Assembly (NCBI RefSeq): GCF_018263855.1
Contig: NZ_CP073318.1
Location: forward strand, 1,426,001-1,490,000
DNA: 64,000 nucleotides
Origin: Kutzneria sp. CA-103260
Lineage (GTDB): Bacteria > Actinomycetota > Actinomycetes > Mycobacteriales > Pseudonocardiaceae
Direction of reading: 5' to 3'
Both the position numbers and the translations under genes were made by a program. The notes beneath the pieces were generated by a model. It saw only the letters and a list, made by a program, of their open reading frames with translations, was not told where the DNA came from and did not search any database. This document shows, in pieces, positions 25,680 to 35,372 of this stretch (positions within the stretch are counted from its first letter, which is position 1; each line of letters starts with the position of its first letter).

Positions 25680-26692
25680 AGCTTGTCGGCGTCCAGCACG
25701 GCCTTGGCGAAGTCCTGCGGGGCCTCCTGGGGCACGTTGTGGCCGATGCCCTTGAAGACGCGGTGCTCGTACTTGCCGGTGAACTTGTTCCGGTAGGCCT
25801 TGCCGTCGATGGCGGCGCCGTCGAAGTCGCTGCCGATGGTGATGGTGGGCACGGTGACCGGCGGGGCGGCCTGGAGCTTCTGCTCGATGTCCTCGTACTG
25901 CTTGTCGCCGTCGGCCAGGCCGAGGCGCCAGCGGTAGTTGTGGATGACGACGGCGACGTGGTCGGGGTTGTCGAAGGCCTTGGCGCTGCGGTCGTAGGTG
26001 GTGTCGTCGAACTTCCAGTCGGGCGAGGCCAGGTTCCAGATCAGCTTGTTGAAGTCGTGCCGGTTCTGGGTGTAGCCGGCCACGCCGCGGTCGGTGGCGA
26101 AGTAGAACTGGTACCACCAGCCGCGTTCGGCGGCGGGGGACAGCGGCTGCTGCTGGGCCTTGAGGTTGGTCACCAGGTAACCGCTGACCAGCACCGCGGC
26201 CTTGACTCGCTCCGGCCACGCCGCGGCGACGCAGCCGGCCGTCCGGCTGCCCCAGTCGTAGCCGGCGAGCACGGCCTTGTCGATGTGCAGGGCGTCCATC
26301 AGCGCGACGAGGTCGGACGCGGTGGCGGCCTGCTGACCGTTGCGCATGGTGTCGGCGGACAGGAACGTGGTGCTGCCGTAGCCGCGCAGGAAGGGCACGA
26401 TGACCCGATAGCCGGCGGCGGCCAGGATCGGGGCCGCGTCGACGTAGGAGTAGATGTCGTACGGCCAGCCGTGCAGCAGGAACACCGGCTTGCCGTCGGC
26501 CGGGCCGACCTCGGCGTAGCCGACGTTGAGCGGGCCGGCCTGGATCTGCTTGAGCGCGGGGAACGAGGTGTGGCCGCCGCCGGCGGTGGTGGTCGCGGCC
26601 GGGGCGGCGGTGTTGCCCGACGAGCAGGCGGCCAGCGTGCCCGCCGCCACCACGCCGGCGAACCCCTGCGCGAAAACTCTCCTGCTGATCAT
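25676..26692 (-). CDS. Secreted alpha/beta hydrolase, epoxide hydrolase/haloalkane dehalogenase-like
   Basis: A 338-aa protein. An N-terminal RR-containing signal (ISRRVFAQGFAGVVAAGTLAAC) suggests Tat export with lipid attachment at Cys. The hydrolase core has the oxyanion motif HGWP, the nucleophile elbow GYDWGS with Asp as nucleophile, and a catalytic His in GIGHNVPQEAP. An Asp nucleophile points to epoxide hydrolase or dehalogenase chemistry. ATG 26692 chosen. The stop shares bases with that of pstB. Confidence 0.85.
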   Translation of the reverse strand: MISRRVFAQGFAGVVAAGTLAACSSGNTAAPAATTTAGGGHTSFPALKQIQAGPLNVGYAEVGPADGKPVFLLHGWPYDIYSYVDAAPILAAAGYRVIVPFLRGYGSTTFLSADTMRNGQQAATASDLVALMDALHIDKAVLAGYDWGSRTAGCVAAAWPERVKAAVLVSGYLVTNLKAQQQPLSPAAERGWWYQFYFATDRGVAGYTQNRHDFNKLIWNLASPDWKFDDTTYDRSAKAFDNPDHVAVVIHNYRWRLGLADGDKQYEDIEQKLQAAPPVTVPTITIGSDFDGAAIDGKAYRNKFTGKYEHRVFKGIGHNVPQEAPQDFAKAVLDADKL

Positions 26693-26789
26693 CGAGCACA
26701 CTCCTGATCGGACGGCTTGTCACTGCGTCCCCGACGCTAGTTCCGGCCGTGGACCAGGGGCGACCGTCGGATGACGTAGTCGGCGTACG

Positions 26790-29417
26790 TCATCGGCCGA
26801 GCACTTCTCGCAGCTCGGTGCGGGAGGTGATGCCCAGCTTCGGGAAGATCCGGTGCAGGTGGGTGCTGACGGTGCGGTGCGAGAGATAAAGCTGCTGCCC
26901 GATCTCCCGGTTCGTCAAGCCCTCGGCGGCCAGCCGCGCGATGTGCAGCTCATGGGGCGTCAGCTCGCCGACCGCGTCGGTATGCGCGTCGGGGCTGGCC
27001 TCGCCGGCGGCCCGCAGCTCGTGCCGGGCCCGCTCCGCCCACGCCGTCACGCCCAGTGCCTCGAACGTCTCGCGCGCGGCCCGCAGCTGCGGCCGTGAAT
27101 CGACGGGACGTCGTTGCCGGCGCAGCCATTCCCCGTACGCGAGCTGCGTGCGGCCACGCTCCAACGGCCACGTCTCGGCGTCGAGGGCCGCGCGGAACAG
27201 CTTTTCCGCCTCATGGTCCGGGGCCAGCACCGCGCGGGCGTGCCGGAGTCCACTGTGGAGCGCCGGGGACGGCGACGCCATGGCGTGCATCTCGAACTCC
27301 TGCACCAGTTCCCCGACGACGCCGAGTTGGTCGCAGCGCACCGCCGCCTCGGTCAGCTCGGCGATCTGGTAGCAGCGCAACGCCATCTGGTACGCGGGGT
27401 CGGCAGGATCGTTGAGCCGCATCAGGTTCGCGAACGCGTCGGCGTGCCGGCCCTCGCCCAGCGCGGCGATGCCACGGGCCAACTGCACCGTGGCCAACAC
27501 CGGCCGCGCGCCGGCGGCGAGCCCGATCCGCTCCGCCTGCGCGGCCAGTTCCTCACATTTGTCGTAATCTCCGCGCAGCGCGGCGATTTCCGCCTGCGTG
27601 GCCAGGGTGAGCCCGTGGATGTACGGCTGCGAGGTCTCGACCGCGAGCCGCTGACCCTCCTCGGCCGCCGACAACGCCGTGGCCAGGTCGCCCAGCCGCA
27701 CCGAACTCCACGCCTGCACGCCCAGAGCCCGGGCCAGCAGCGCGAGCCGGCCCTGGGCTCGCAGGCCCGGCTGGGCGCTCGCGGAGAACCGGGCCGCCAG
27801 GTCGAACGCGCCGGCCAGCATCGAGGCGCTGCCCAGGAACCGGTCCACCGACGCGTCCCGGTCGCCGTGTCGGGCCAGCTCGGCCAGGTCGGCCAGCACC
27901 GCCTCGCCGCGTTCGAACGGTGTGACGTAGGCGTTGATCGCCACCAGCCGCGGGTCGCGTCGCGCCAGCGGCATCCGGTCGGCGGCCCGGGTCAGGCGGC
28001 AGCGGTCGGTCGGGCCCGGCTCGACCCAGAAGCAGCGCATCGCCGCGCCCCACAGGATCAGCATGGCCTGGTCGAGGTCCCCGTCGGCCAGGACCTTGAT
28101 CGCCAGGTCGGCCAGCTCACCAGGGCCGGAGACGTCATCGCGCAGGCCGTCGTCGAAGGCGGTCGGCAACCAGCGGACCACCGCCCGCTGGTTGTCGGTC
28201 AGATCGAGAGTCGAGGCGTCGGCCAGCAGCCGGTCGACCAGGTCCCGTTGGCCCGTCTCGACCGCGAGCGTGGCTGCCTTCAACAGCCACTCCGCTTTCC
28301 GTTGCGACGACTCGCTCAGGCGGGCCGACCGCGCCAGGGCGGTCACCGTAGCGTCCACGCCGCCCCGGCGCTCCAGTCGTTCGGCTGATTCCTGCAGCTC
28401 AGCGGCCAGGGCCTCGTCCGGACCGGTGGTGGCCGCCGCTCGGTGCCAGACCCGGCGGTCCTCGTCGCTGACGACCTCGGCCAGGGCTTGGTGGGCCGCC
28501 TGCCGTTGGCACGGGTCCGCGGCTTTGACGATCGCCGACCGCACCAGCGGGTGTCGGAAGGCCAGGGTGTCCTCGGCGACCGTGACCAGATCGGCGTCCA
28601 CGGCCGGGGTGAGTGCCGCCAAGTCCGCCTTCGCGGCGCACAACGCTTCGTGCAACGCATTCGTGTCATTCACCGCTGCGACAAGCAGGACGGTCCGAGT
28701 CTGCGGCGGGAGCTTTCGCGCGCGGACCGCGAACGCCTGCTCCAGGCTGGTCACGTCGCCGCTGGTCAGTTCTCGTAGCGCCAACGGATTTCCCGCCGCC
28801 GAGGCCACCACCCTTCGCCGTTCGGCCGAGGACAACTCGGGCGCGGTGCGGGCCAGCAGTTCCGCCGCCCCGGAGTCGGTCAGCGGCTTCAGGCTCAGCG
28901 TCGGAAGAGTAGCCATTCGGGCAGGCTCTCCGTCCCGAATGGCCGCCACCAGCGCGATCGGCTCCGATTCCAGCCGCCGGGCGACAAAGGCCAGCACATC
29001 CTGGCTGTTCGGATCCAGCCAGTGCGCGTCGTCCACGACCAGCAGCAGCGGGTGGTGAGCCGCTGCCTCGGCCAGCAGGTTCAGCACCGCCATGCCGACC
29101 AGGAAGACCTCCGGCCGCGGCCCGTCGGCCAGCCCCAGCGCCGTGCGCAGGGCCTCGCCCTGGGTCGCCGGCAGGCCGTCGATGTCCTTGCGCAGCGGGA
29201 ACAACAGCTGGTGCAGGCCCGCATAAGGCAAGTGGTGCTCGGCCTCCACACCCACCGCCGTCAACGTCCGCAGCCCCGGCGCCTCGATCTCCGCCAGCAA
29301 CGCCGACTTGCCGATGCCCGCCTCGCCCCGCACCACCAGCGCCCCGCCGCGGTCCGAAACTCCCTCGATCAGCTCCGCCAGCCGGGCGCGTTCCGACTCC
29401 CGCTCACACAACGCCAC
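26790..29417 (-). CDS. Large LuxR-family ATP-binding transcriptional regulator
   Basis: An 875-aa LAL-type regulator. The N-terminal ATPase has Walker A GEAGIGKS (near residue 35) and Walker B LLLVVDDAHWLD; a long helical TPR-like middle follows; the C-terminal LuxR helix-turn-helix starts at LTPHELHIARLAAEGLTNRE. Its targets are unknown; adjacent genes are candidates. GTG 29417 is preceded at six bases by TAGCCT, suggesting a leaderless start. Confidence 0.92.
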   Translation of the reverse strand: MALCERESERARLAELIEGVSDRGGALVVRGEAGIGKSALLAEIEAPGLRTLTAVGVEAEHHLPYAGLHQLLFPLRKDIDGLPATQGEALRTALGLADGPRPEVFLVGMAVLNLLAEAAAHHPLLLVVDDAHWLDPNSQDVLAFVARRLESEPIALVAAIRDGEPARMATLPTLSLKPLTDSGAAELLARTAPELSSAERRRVVASAAGNPLALRELTSGDVTSLEQAFAVRARKLPPQTRTVLLVAAVNDTNALHEALCAAKADLAALTPAVDADLVTVAEDTLAFRHPLVRSAIVKAADPCQRQAAHQALAEVVSDEDRRVWHRAAATTGPDEALAAELQESAERLERRGGVDATVTALARSARLSESSQRKAEWLLKAATLAVETGQRDLVDRLLADASTLDLTDNQRAVVRWLPTAFDDGLRDDVSGPGELADLAIKVLADGDLDQAMLILWGAAMRCFWVEPGPTDRCRLTRAADRMPLARRDPRLVAINAYVTPFERGEAVLADLAELARHGDRDASVDRFLGSASMLAGAFDLAARFSASAQPGLRAQGRLALLARALGVQAWSSVRLGDLATALSAAEEGQRLAVETSQPYIHGLTLATQAEIAALRGDYDKCEELAAQAERIGLAAGARPVLATVQLARGIAALGEGRHADAFANLMRLNDPADPAYQMALRCYQIAELTEAAVRCDQLGVVGELVQEFEMHAMASPSPALHSGLRHARAVLAPDHEAEKLFRAALDAETWPLERGRTQLAYGEWLRRQRRPVDSRPQLRAARETFEALGVTAWAERARHELRAAGEASPDAHTDAVGELTPHELHIARLAAEGLTNREIGQQLYLSHRTVSTHLHRIFPKLGITSRTELREVLGR

Positions 29418-29529
29418 GTTGGCAGGCTATGCCAGTGCATCGTGCGACGCCGACCGGGCATTACGGGTGTAACGGACCGGGAAGGCCGCCGATAGTCACG
29501 GCCGTAGCGCGTCCGGAAGGGGGACCATC

Positions 29530-30102
29530 GTGGAATTGCGAACGTGTGCCAGAACCGCGGCCGCAGTGGCGCTGATCGGCTTGGCGTCGGCGTGCGGCGT
29601 GGCCGGAAATGTGGCGGTGCCGCGAACCACCACGCCATCGGCGACGACCACGACAACGACCACCACAACCACGGCGACGACCACGGTTTCGCTGGCGACC
29701 ATCCCGGCTGATGTGGTGGGCAAGTCCGCGAAGGATGTGCAGACCGAGTTGAACAGCCTCGGTTTCTGGGATGTGGAGGTGTACGGGCCGGACGGCAGCC
29801 CGGTCGTGCTCACCGACGACTGGCACGTGGTGTCGGTCGACGGCGTCGGCACGAACGCCCCCACCACCTCGCGGGTCACCGTCCGGGTCGAGCCGAACCG
29901 GACGACAACCGTCGCCCCGCCGCCACCGCCGCAGACCACATACCAAGCCCCGCCGCCCGCGTACACGCCCCCGGCGCCGACCGAGGTCTACTACAAGAAC
30001 TGCGCGGCCGCCCGAGCCGCCGGCGCCGCGCCGATCTACCGAGGTCAGCCCGGCTATCGGGCCGCGCTGGACCGGGACAACGACGGCATCGCGTGTGAAT
30101 AA
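29530..30102 (+). CDS. Lipoprotein with PASTA-like and excalibur domains
   Basis: 190 aa. The lipobox LASAC lies at about residue 22. A Thr-rich spacer (TTTTTTTTTTATTT) is followed by a PASTA-like segment (IPADVVGKSAKDVQTELNSL), a Pro-rich linker and a C-terminal excalibur calcium-binding domain (YYKNCAAARAAGAAPIYRG, ending DRDNDGIACE). It is likely attached to the outer membrane face near peptidoglycan. Role unknown. Confidence 0.85.
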   Translation: MELRTCARTAAAVALIGLASACGVAGNVAVPRTTTPSATTTTTTTTTTATTTVSLATIPADVVGKSAKDVQTELNSLGFWDVEVYGPDGSPVVLTDDWHVVSVDGVGTNAPTTSRVTVRVEPNRTTTVAPPPPPQTTYQAPPPAYTPPAPTEVYYKNCAAARAAGAAPIYRGQPGYRAALDRDNDGIACE

Positions 30103-30192
30103 AAACACTATCGTTTCAGTGACAACTGAAGTCCATCTCCTGGTAACCCGGAGTTTCTTGTCCCAACGTGACCGGTGGGTAAGCCTGGGGCC

Positions 30193-31110
30193 GTGATCCA
30201 GCAATCCCCTGAGGTCCTGGCCCGGTTCCCCGAACTCCAGCACGACGAGATGGTGGTGGAGTACGAGGACGGCGACGAGCCGATCCTGCTGCGGGCCGAC
30301 GGCTCGGTGGTCGACACCTGGCGCGAGAACTACCCGTACTCGGCCCGGATGACCCGTGACGACTACGACCTGGCCAAGCGGCTGCTCCAGATCGAGCTGC
30401 TGAAGATGCAGTACTGGATCAAGGACAGCGGCCGGCGCATGGTCATCGTCTGCGAGGGCCGGGACGCGGCCGGCAAGGGCGGCACCATCAAGCGCTTCAC
30501 CGAGCACCTCAACCCGCGCGGGGCGAGGGTGGTGGCGTTGGACAAGCCGACCGACCGCGAGCAGGGCCAGTGGTACTTCCAGCGCTACGTCAACCACCTG
30601 CCCACGGCCGGTGAGATCGTGCTGTTCGACCGCTCCTGGTACAACCGGGCCGGTGTCGAGCGGGTGATGGGTTACTGCACCGGCGAGCAGTACGACCGCT
30701 TCCTGCACCAGGTGCCGACCTTCGAGAAGATGCTGGTCGACGACGGCGTGCTGCTGGTCAAGCTGTGGTTCTCGGTCTCCCAGGCCGAGCAGCGCACCCG
30801 CTTCCTGATCCGCCAGGTGGACCCGGTGCGGCAGTGGAAGCTCAGCCCCAACGACGTGGAGTCACTGGACCGCTGGGACGCCTACACGGCGGCGAAGGTG
30901 GCGATGTTCCGCGCCACCGACACCGACCACGCGCCGTGGACCGTGGTGAAGAGCAACGACAAGAAGCGAGCCCGGGTCGAGGCCATGCGCCACGTGCTGT
31001 CCCTGATCGACTACGAGGACAAGGACCACGAGATCATCGGCAAGCCGGACCCGAACGTGATCGGCGCGGCCTCCACGCTGCTGGAGACCGGCGAGGCCGA
31101 CCACCGTTAG
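30193..31110 (+). CDS. ppk2: Polyphosphate kinase 2 (PPK2)
   Basis: About 305 aa. Transfers phosphate between polyphosphate and nucleotides. Walker A is CEGRDAAGKGG, the lid and second motif are DRSWYNRAGVERVMGYC, and the family segment QWYFQRYVNHLPTAGEIVLFDRS is complete, indicating the single-domain PPK2 type. Starts at GTG 30175 or 30193; the latter fits a TAAGCC element seven bases upstream. A small inverted repeat (TTCAGT, GACA, ACTGAA) lies at 30115-30130. Confidence 0.93.
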   Translation: MIQQSPEVLARFPELQHDEMVVEYEDGDEPILLRADGSVVDTWRENYPYSARMTRDDYDLAKRLLQIELLKMQYWIKDSGRRMVIVCEGRDAAGKGGTIKRFTEHLNPRGARVVALDKPTDREQGQWYFQRYVNHLPTAGEIVLFDRSWYNRAGVERVMGYCTGEQYDRFLHQVPTFEKMLVDDGVLLVKLWFSVSQAEQRTRFLIRQVDPVRQWKLSPNDVESLDRWDAYTAAKVAMFRATDTDHAPWTVVKSNDKKRARVEAMRHVLSLIDYEDKDHEIIGKPDPNVIGAASTLLETGEADHR

Positions 31111-31766
31111 CCGAGGCTGCCGCGCAGGATCTTGACGGGCTGGGCCGGCGCGCCGTCCAGCGGGCCGCGGTCGCTGGGGATGATCCCGGCGGCCACGATC
31201 CGGTCCAGCACGTCCATGCCCCGCACGACCGTGCCCATCACCGAGTAGTTGGTCGGGATGTGGGCGAACGAGTGCACGATGAACCACTCGCTGCCGTTGG
31301 TGCCCGGCCCCTGGTTGCCCATGGCGATGGTGCCCCGCCCGTAGGTCTCGGTGCCGTCGGTCTCGTCGGGGAACTTGTAGCCGGGGCCGCCCTTCTCCAC
31401 CTCGTAGATGTCGCCGCACTGGAGCACGCCCAGCCGCTCGCTGTTGGTCAGCCGCCAGCACTGGCTGTGGTCGTAGAACCGCTGCGCCACCAGGCTGACC
31501 AGGTTCTGCACCGCGCACGGGGCGGCACCGGCGCGGTTGAGCCGCACGGTCACCGGGCCGTAGTTGAACCGGAACGTCACGTCCACGGTTCCGACCGTCG
31601 GCGCGATCGGCAGCGGCCGCAGCACCGGGCGGGCGGCCGGGTTGTCCGGCGTCGGCGTGAACGTGCAGTGCTTGAGCGGCAACGAGGTCGCCGACGCGGC
31701 CGGCGCGGCCAGGGTGAACCCAGAGATCGCGCAGAGAACCAGCAGAACCACCCAGCGTGACTTCAT
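31107..31766 (-). CDS. Secreted cyclophilin-type peptidyl-prolyl isomerase
   Basis: 219 aa with a signal peptide (1-25). The cyclophilin domain is seen in VTVRLNRAGAAPCAVQNLVSL, FYDHSQCWRLTN, GPGYKFPDE, GTIAMGNQGPGTNGSEWFI and YSVMGTVVRGMDVLDRI. It probably folds exported proteins. The start at 31766 is set by the signal peptide; the frame is open upstream only as a shadow of the P450. Its stop overlaps that of PPK2. Confidence 0.9.
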   Translation of the reverse strand: MKSRWVVLLVLCAISGFTLAAPAASATSLPLKHCTFTPTPDNPAARPVLRPLPIAPTVGTVDVTFRFNYGPVTVRLNRAGAAPCAVQNLVSLVAQRFYDHSQCWRLTNSERLGVLQCGDIYEVEKGGPGYKFPDETDGTETYGRGTIAMGNQGPGTNGSEWFIVHSFAHIPTNYSVMGTVVRGMDVLDRIVAAGIIPSDRGPLDGAPAQPVKILRGSLG

Positions 31767-31785
31767 GGCTGGCAAGCTATCCCAT

Positions 31786-32988
31786 GTGACCTCAACTCGC
31801 GCCGTCGATGTGCCCGAATTCCCGGTGGCCCGGCCGGAGTCCTGCCCCTTCGACCCCGACGCGGCCTTCTCCCGGTTACGGACCGAGGAGCCGGTCTCGC
31901 CGGTGCGCTGCCCGGCCGGCATGGACGCGTGGCTGGTGAGCCGGTACGAGGACATCCGGACTGTGCTGGCCGATCCGCGACTGAGCTCGCGCTGCGCCAG
32001 CTCCCAGCACATGGTGCCCGGCTACGACTCCGGCCAGGACCCGGCGCCGGGCCAGATCATCCAGTTGGACGGCGAGGAGCACTCGCGGCTGCGGCGGCTG
32101 CTGATCGGCGAGTTCACGGTGCGGCGGATGGAGGCGCTGCGGCCCTACATCCAGCGCATCACCGATGAGCACATCGACGCCATGCTGGCGAAGTCGGGTG
32201 CCGACCTGGTGCCGGACTTCGCGTTGCCGATCCCGTCGCTGGTGATCTGCGAGATGCTGGGCGTGCCCTACGCCGACCGCGAGGCGTTCCAGCAGGACAG
32301 CGTGCTGCTGCTGGACACCGAGACCGACTGGGAGACCCGTGGCGCGGCCTGGCAGCGCACCTGTGACTACATCGGGGGTCTGGTCCAGCAGCGGCAGGTC
32401 GCGCCGGAGGACGACCTGCTGAGCCGGCTGATCGCCCGTGGCAACGAGACCGACCGGCCGCTGACCATGGCCGAGCTGGTCACGCTGGGCGGGACGCTGC
32501 TGATCGCCGGGCACGAGACCACCGCGAACATGATCGCGCTGGGCACGTTGGCGCTGCTGGAGAATCCCGCGCAGCTGGCCGCACTGCAAGCCGAGCCGGA
32601 GGCCGCTGTCGAGGAGCTGATGCGCTACCTGACGGTGATCCAGTTCGGGCTGCTCCGGCAGGCCACCGAGGACGTCACGGTCGGCGGGGCCGAGGTGAAG
32701 GCCGGGGAGTGGCTGGTCGCCGCCATCCAGTCCGGCAACCGGGACGGGGACGTGTACGCGGATCCGGACACCGTGGACCTCGGCCGGCAGGCCCGCACCC
32801 ACCTGGGCTTCGGTTTCGGCGCGCACCAGTGCCTCGGGCAGCAGCTGGCGCGCATCGAGCTCCAGGTCGCGCTGACCACGTTGCTGCGCCGGCTGCCGGG
32901 GCTGCGGCCGACGGCGCCGTTGCCGTTGTCGGAGTTCAAGAGCTCGGCCATCATCTACGGCCTGCGGAGCCTGCCCGTCACGTGGTGA
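31786..32988 (+). CDS. Cytochrome P450, tandem copy A
   Basis: A 400-aa class I bacterial P450. It has the I-helix AGHETT, the ExxR motif EELMR and the haem-ligand loop FGFGAHQCLG. The N-terminus MTSTRAVDVPEFPV aligns with that of copy B, so GTG 31786 is preferred. ATG 31765 is also in frame and would overlap the divergent cyclophilin start as CATG. No ferredoxin or reductase partner is nearby. Substrate unknown. Confidence 0.9.
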   Translation: MTSTRAVDVPEFPVARPESCPFDPDAAFSRLRTEEPVSPVRCPAGMDAWLVSRYEDIRTVLADPRLSSRCASSQHMVPGYDSGQDPAPGQIIQLDGEEHSRLRRLLIGEFTVRRMEALRPYIQRITDEHIDAMLAKSGADLVPDFALPIPSLVICEMLGVPYADREAFQQDSVLLLDTETDWETRGAAWQRTCDYIGGLVQQRQVAPEDDLLSRLIARGNETDRPLTMAELVTLGGTLLIAGHETTANMIALGTLALLENPAQLAALQAEPEAAVEELMRYLTVIQFGLLRQATEDVTVGGAEVKAGEWLVAAIQSGNRDGDVYADPDTVDLGRQARTHLGFGFGAHQCLGQQLARIELQVALTTLLRRLPGLRPTAPLPLSEFKSSAIIYGLRSLPVTW

Positions 32989-32995
32989 GCCCGGG

Positions 32996-33020
32996 GGGTG
33001 CCGGTCACGGGCCGGCACCC
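32996..33020. terminator. Hairpin between the two P450 genes
   Basis: GGGTGCCGG and CCGGCACCC form a 9-bp stem with a 7-base loop, 8 bases after the first P450 stop. Confidence 0.6.
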
Positions 33021-33078
33021 TCAGCCCGATCGAGCAGACTTTTCCCGGCCTCCGCTGATCGCTGGCAAGCTGGCCGAC

Positions 33079-34275
33079 GTGACCCGAACTCGCCCTGCCT
33101 TCCCGGCTTCGAGGCCGGAGTCCTGCCCTTTCGACCCGGACGCCGTCTACACGCGGCTGCGGGCGGAGGAGCCCGTCACGTCGGTCAGCTGCCCGCTGGG
33201 CATCGACGCCTGGCTGGTCAGCCGGTACGCGGACATCCGCGCCATGCTCACCGATCCGCGGCTGAGCGCCCGCGCGGCCAGCTCCCAGCACATGTTGCCG
33301 GACTACGACCTGAGCAAGCCGGTGCTGCCGGGTTCGATCGTGCACCTGGACGGCGAGGAGCACTCGCGGCTGCGGCGGCTGCTGATCGGCGAGTTCACGG
33401 TCCGCCGGATGGAGGCGCTGCGGCCCTACATCCAGCAGATCGCCGACGAGCGCATCGACGCCATGCTCGGCGGGACCAGCGCCGAGCTGGTGCGGGACTT
33501 CGCGTTGACGATTCCGTCGCTGACCATCTGCGAACTGCTCGGCGTGCCCTACGCCGACCGCGAGGAGTTCGACCGCAACAGCCAACTCCTGATGACCCTG
33601 GAGGCGGACCGGCACGCCCGAAGCGCCGCTTTCCAGCGGATGTCGGGCTATCTGTGCGAACTGGTCGAGGACCGGCTGGACAAGGCCGAGTCCCGGGACG
33701 ACCTGCTGAGCCGGCTGATCACCCGGGCCTACGAGTCCGGCGACCCGCTGAGCATGGACGAGCTGATCATGCTGACGGTGACGCTGCTGGTCGCCGGGCA
33801 CGAGACGACCGCCAGCATGCTCGGCCTGAGTGTGCTGACACTGCTGGAGAATCCCGGGCAGGTGGCCGCGTTGCGGGCCGATCCCAACACGGCCGTCGAG
33901 GAGTTGCTGCGCTACCTCACGGTGATCCAGTTCGGGCTGCTGCGGGAAGCCCTGGAGGACGTGGTGGTCGCCGGCCAGGAGGTGAAGGCGGGGGAGTGGC
34001 TGATCGGGGCGATCTCGTCGGGCAACCGGGACGAGACCGTGTACACTGACCCGGACACCGTGGATCTCTCTCGGCCGCACCGTTCGCACCTGGCGTTCGG
34101 TTTCGGCGCGCACCAGTGCCTCGGGCAGCACCTGGCCCGCATCGAGTTGAAGGTCGCGCTGACCACGCTGTTCCGGCGCATCCCGTCGCTGCGACTGGCC
34201 CGGCCGCTGGGGGAAGCGGACTTCCGGCGCAACGACCTGGTGTACGGGGTGTGGAGCCTGCCGGTCGAGTGGTGA
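33079..34275 (+). CDS. Cytochrome P450, tandem copy B
   Basis: A 398-aa paralogue of the preceding P450, sharing long identical blocks (HLDGEEHSRLRRLLIGEFTV, then RRMEALRPYIQ). It has AGHETTAS, EELLR and FGFGAHQCLG. The 11 bases GCTGGCAAGCT are conserved upstream of both genes, pointing to a duplicated promoter. GTG 33079 aligns with the start of copy A. Confidence 0.9.
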   Translation: MTRTRPAFPASRPESCPFDPDAVYTRLRAEEPVTSVSCPLGIDAWLVSRYADIRAMLTDPRLSARAASSQHMLPDYDLSKPVLPGSIVHLDGEEHSRLRRLLIGEFTVRRMEALRPYIQQIADERIDAMLGGTSAELVRDFALTIPSLTICELLGVPYADREEFDRNSQLLMTLEADRHARSAAFQRMSGYLCELVEDRLDKAESRDDLLSRLITRAYESGDPLSMDELIMLTVTLLVAGHETTASMLGLSVLTLLENPGQVAALRADPNTAVEELLRYLTVIQFGLLREALEDVVVAGQEVKAGEWLIGAISSGNRDETVYTDPDTVDLSRPHRSHLAFGFGAHQCLGQHLARIELKVALTTLFRRIPSLRLARPLGEADFRRNDLVYGVWSLPVEW

Positions 34276-34289
34276 CCGGCAGGCCGGTC
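34274..34289. terminator. Short hairpin between convergent genes
   Basis: GACCGG, CAGG, CCGGTC: 6-bp stem overlapping the second P450 stop, in front of the convergent gene ending at 34292. Confidence 0.45.
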
Positions 34290-34291
34290 GC

Positions 34292-34708
34292 TCAGCGGCG
34301 GTTGTGGTACTTGCGGGCCGCGAACTCGTAGGCGTCCGCGATCAGCTTGAGCACGGTGTCGGCGGTGCGCTCGCCCGGGTTGACCACACACACCCAGTGC
34401 TGGCCGGCGTATTCGGGGTGCGGCAGCAACAAGTCCCTCGGGGTGTGGTCGTCCACAGTGGACTGACCGATCAGCTCGGCGTAGCCGGCCTTGGTCAGGC
34501 CGATGTTGATCCGGTACGCGCCGTCGCGGTCGAGCCGGGACGCCGTGTCGTAGTGGTCACCGGTGACGATCGTGACGAACGGGAGCTGCCGCAGTGGCGG
34601 CAGGTCGCCGTCCGGGTCGTAAAGGAAGAAGAGGTCGCCCGCGTTCTCCGCGACGCACACCCCGGTGAAGGCGTCCGTGATGTGCCTGGTCAGTTCGTCG
34701 ACATCCAC
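34292..34708 (-). CDS. DUF6194 family protein
   Basis: 138 aa, cytoplasmic. It has the pattern LPFVTIVTGDHYDTASRLDR, YRINIGLTKAGYAELIG, LLLPHPEYAGQHWVCVVNPG of a small conserved actinobacterial family (I recall DUF6194) with MmcQ/YjbR-like features. Function unknown. Confidence 0.75.
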   Translation of the reverse strand: MDVDELTRHITDAFTGVCVAENAGDLFFLYDPDGDLPPLRQLPFVTIVTGDHYDTASRLDRDGAYRINIGLTKAGYAELIGQSTVDDHTPRDLLLPHPEYAGQHWVCVVNPGERTADTVLKLIADAYEFAARKYHNRR

Positions 34709-34783
34709 CCTTCAAGTGTGTCATTGAACCGCAATGTGAGACTTTTCCCGGCAGAGTCCGGCTCTGGGGCCAAAACCCTCAAG

Positions 34784-35350
34784 TCACCAGATGCCGGGGA
34801 TGAGCCGGCTGGTCTCGCGCATGTAGACGGCGTAGTCCTCGCCGAGACCGTCCAGCAGGACCCGCTCCTCGATGCGGATCCGATTGAGCACGCCGGCGAT
34901 CACCAGCACCTCGAACACCACCGCCGACAGCCAGTTGCCGTACAGCAGCGCCACGCCGAGCACTGCCACCAGCAGTCCGGTGTACGAGGGGTGCCGCAGC
35001 ACCCGGTACGGGCCCGACCGCACCACGTGGTGGTCCTCCTGGATGTGCACCACCGCCCGGAAGTAGCGGCCGAGCATGGCGATCGACCACAGCCGGAACC
35101 CGGCGCCCAACACGACCAGCAGCGCGATGGCGACCAGCCAGCCCGTGCTCCGCGACGGGTAGTCCAGCGCCGGCAGCGTCCGCCGGATCAGCGTCGCCAG
35201 CACGACCGCCAGCGCCACCGTGACCACGATGCCGCCGTAGCTGCCCCATTCGCGAGTCTTGGTGGGCCCGCTGCGCAGCAACTGCGTCAGTTGCAGCCCG
35301 ACCTCACCCAGCGCCCACAGCGCGATGACGACCCACACCACAACCATCAT
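34784..35350 (-). CDS. Isoprenylcysteine carboxyl methyltransferase-like membrane protein
   Basis: 188 aa with four or five hydrophobic helices. The ICMT/NnrU-type C-terminal motif is visible: VVRSGPYRVLRHPSYTGLLV, then RIRIEERVLLDGLGEDYAVY. It probably methylates a lipid or small substrate at the membrane. ATG 35350 chosen at the first hydrophobic helix; divergent from the next gene by 22 bp. Confidence 0.85.
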   Translation of the reverse strand: MMVVVWVVIALWALGEVGLQLTQLLRSGPTKTREWGSYGGIVVTVALAVVLATLIRRTLPALDYPSRSTGWLVAIALLVVLGAGFRLWSIAMLGRYFRAVVHIQEDHHVVRSGPYRVLRHPSYTGLLVAVLGVALLYGNWLSAVVFEVLVIAGVLNRIRIEERVLLDGLGEDYAVYMRETSRLIPGIW

Positions 35351-35372
35351 TACCCCACGGTAGGCCCTTACG

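Noticed and set aside
31786..34275. Secondary-metabolite gene cluster around the P450s
   Set aside because: No polyketide, peptide or terpene synthase gene is found on either side.
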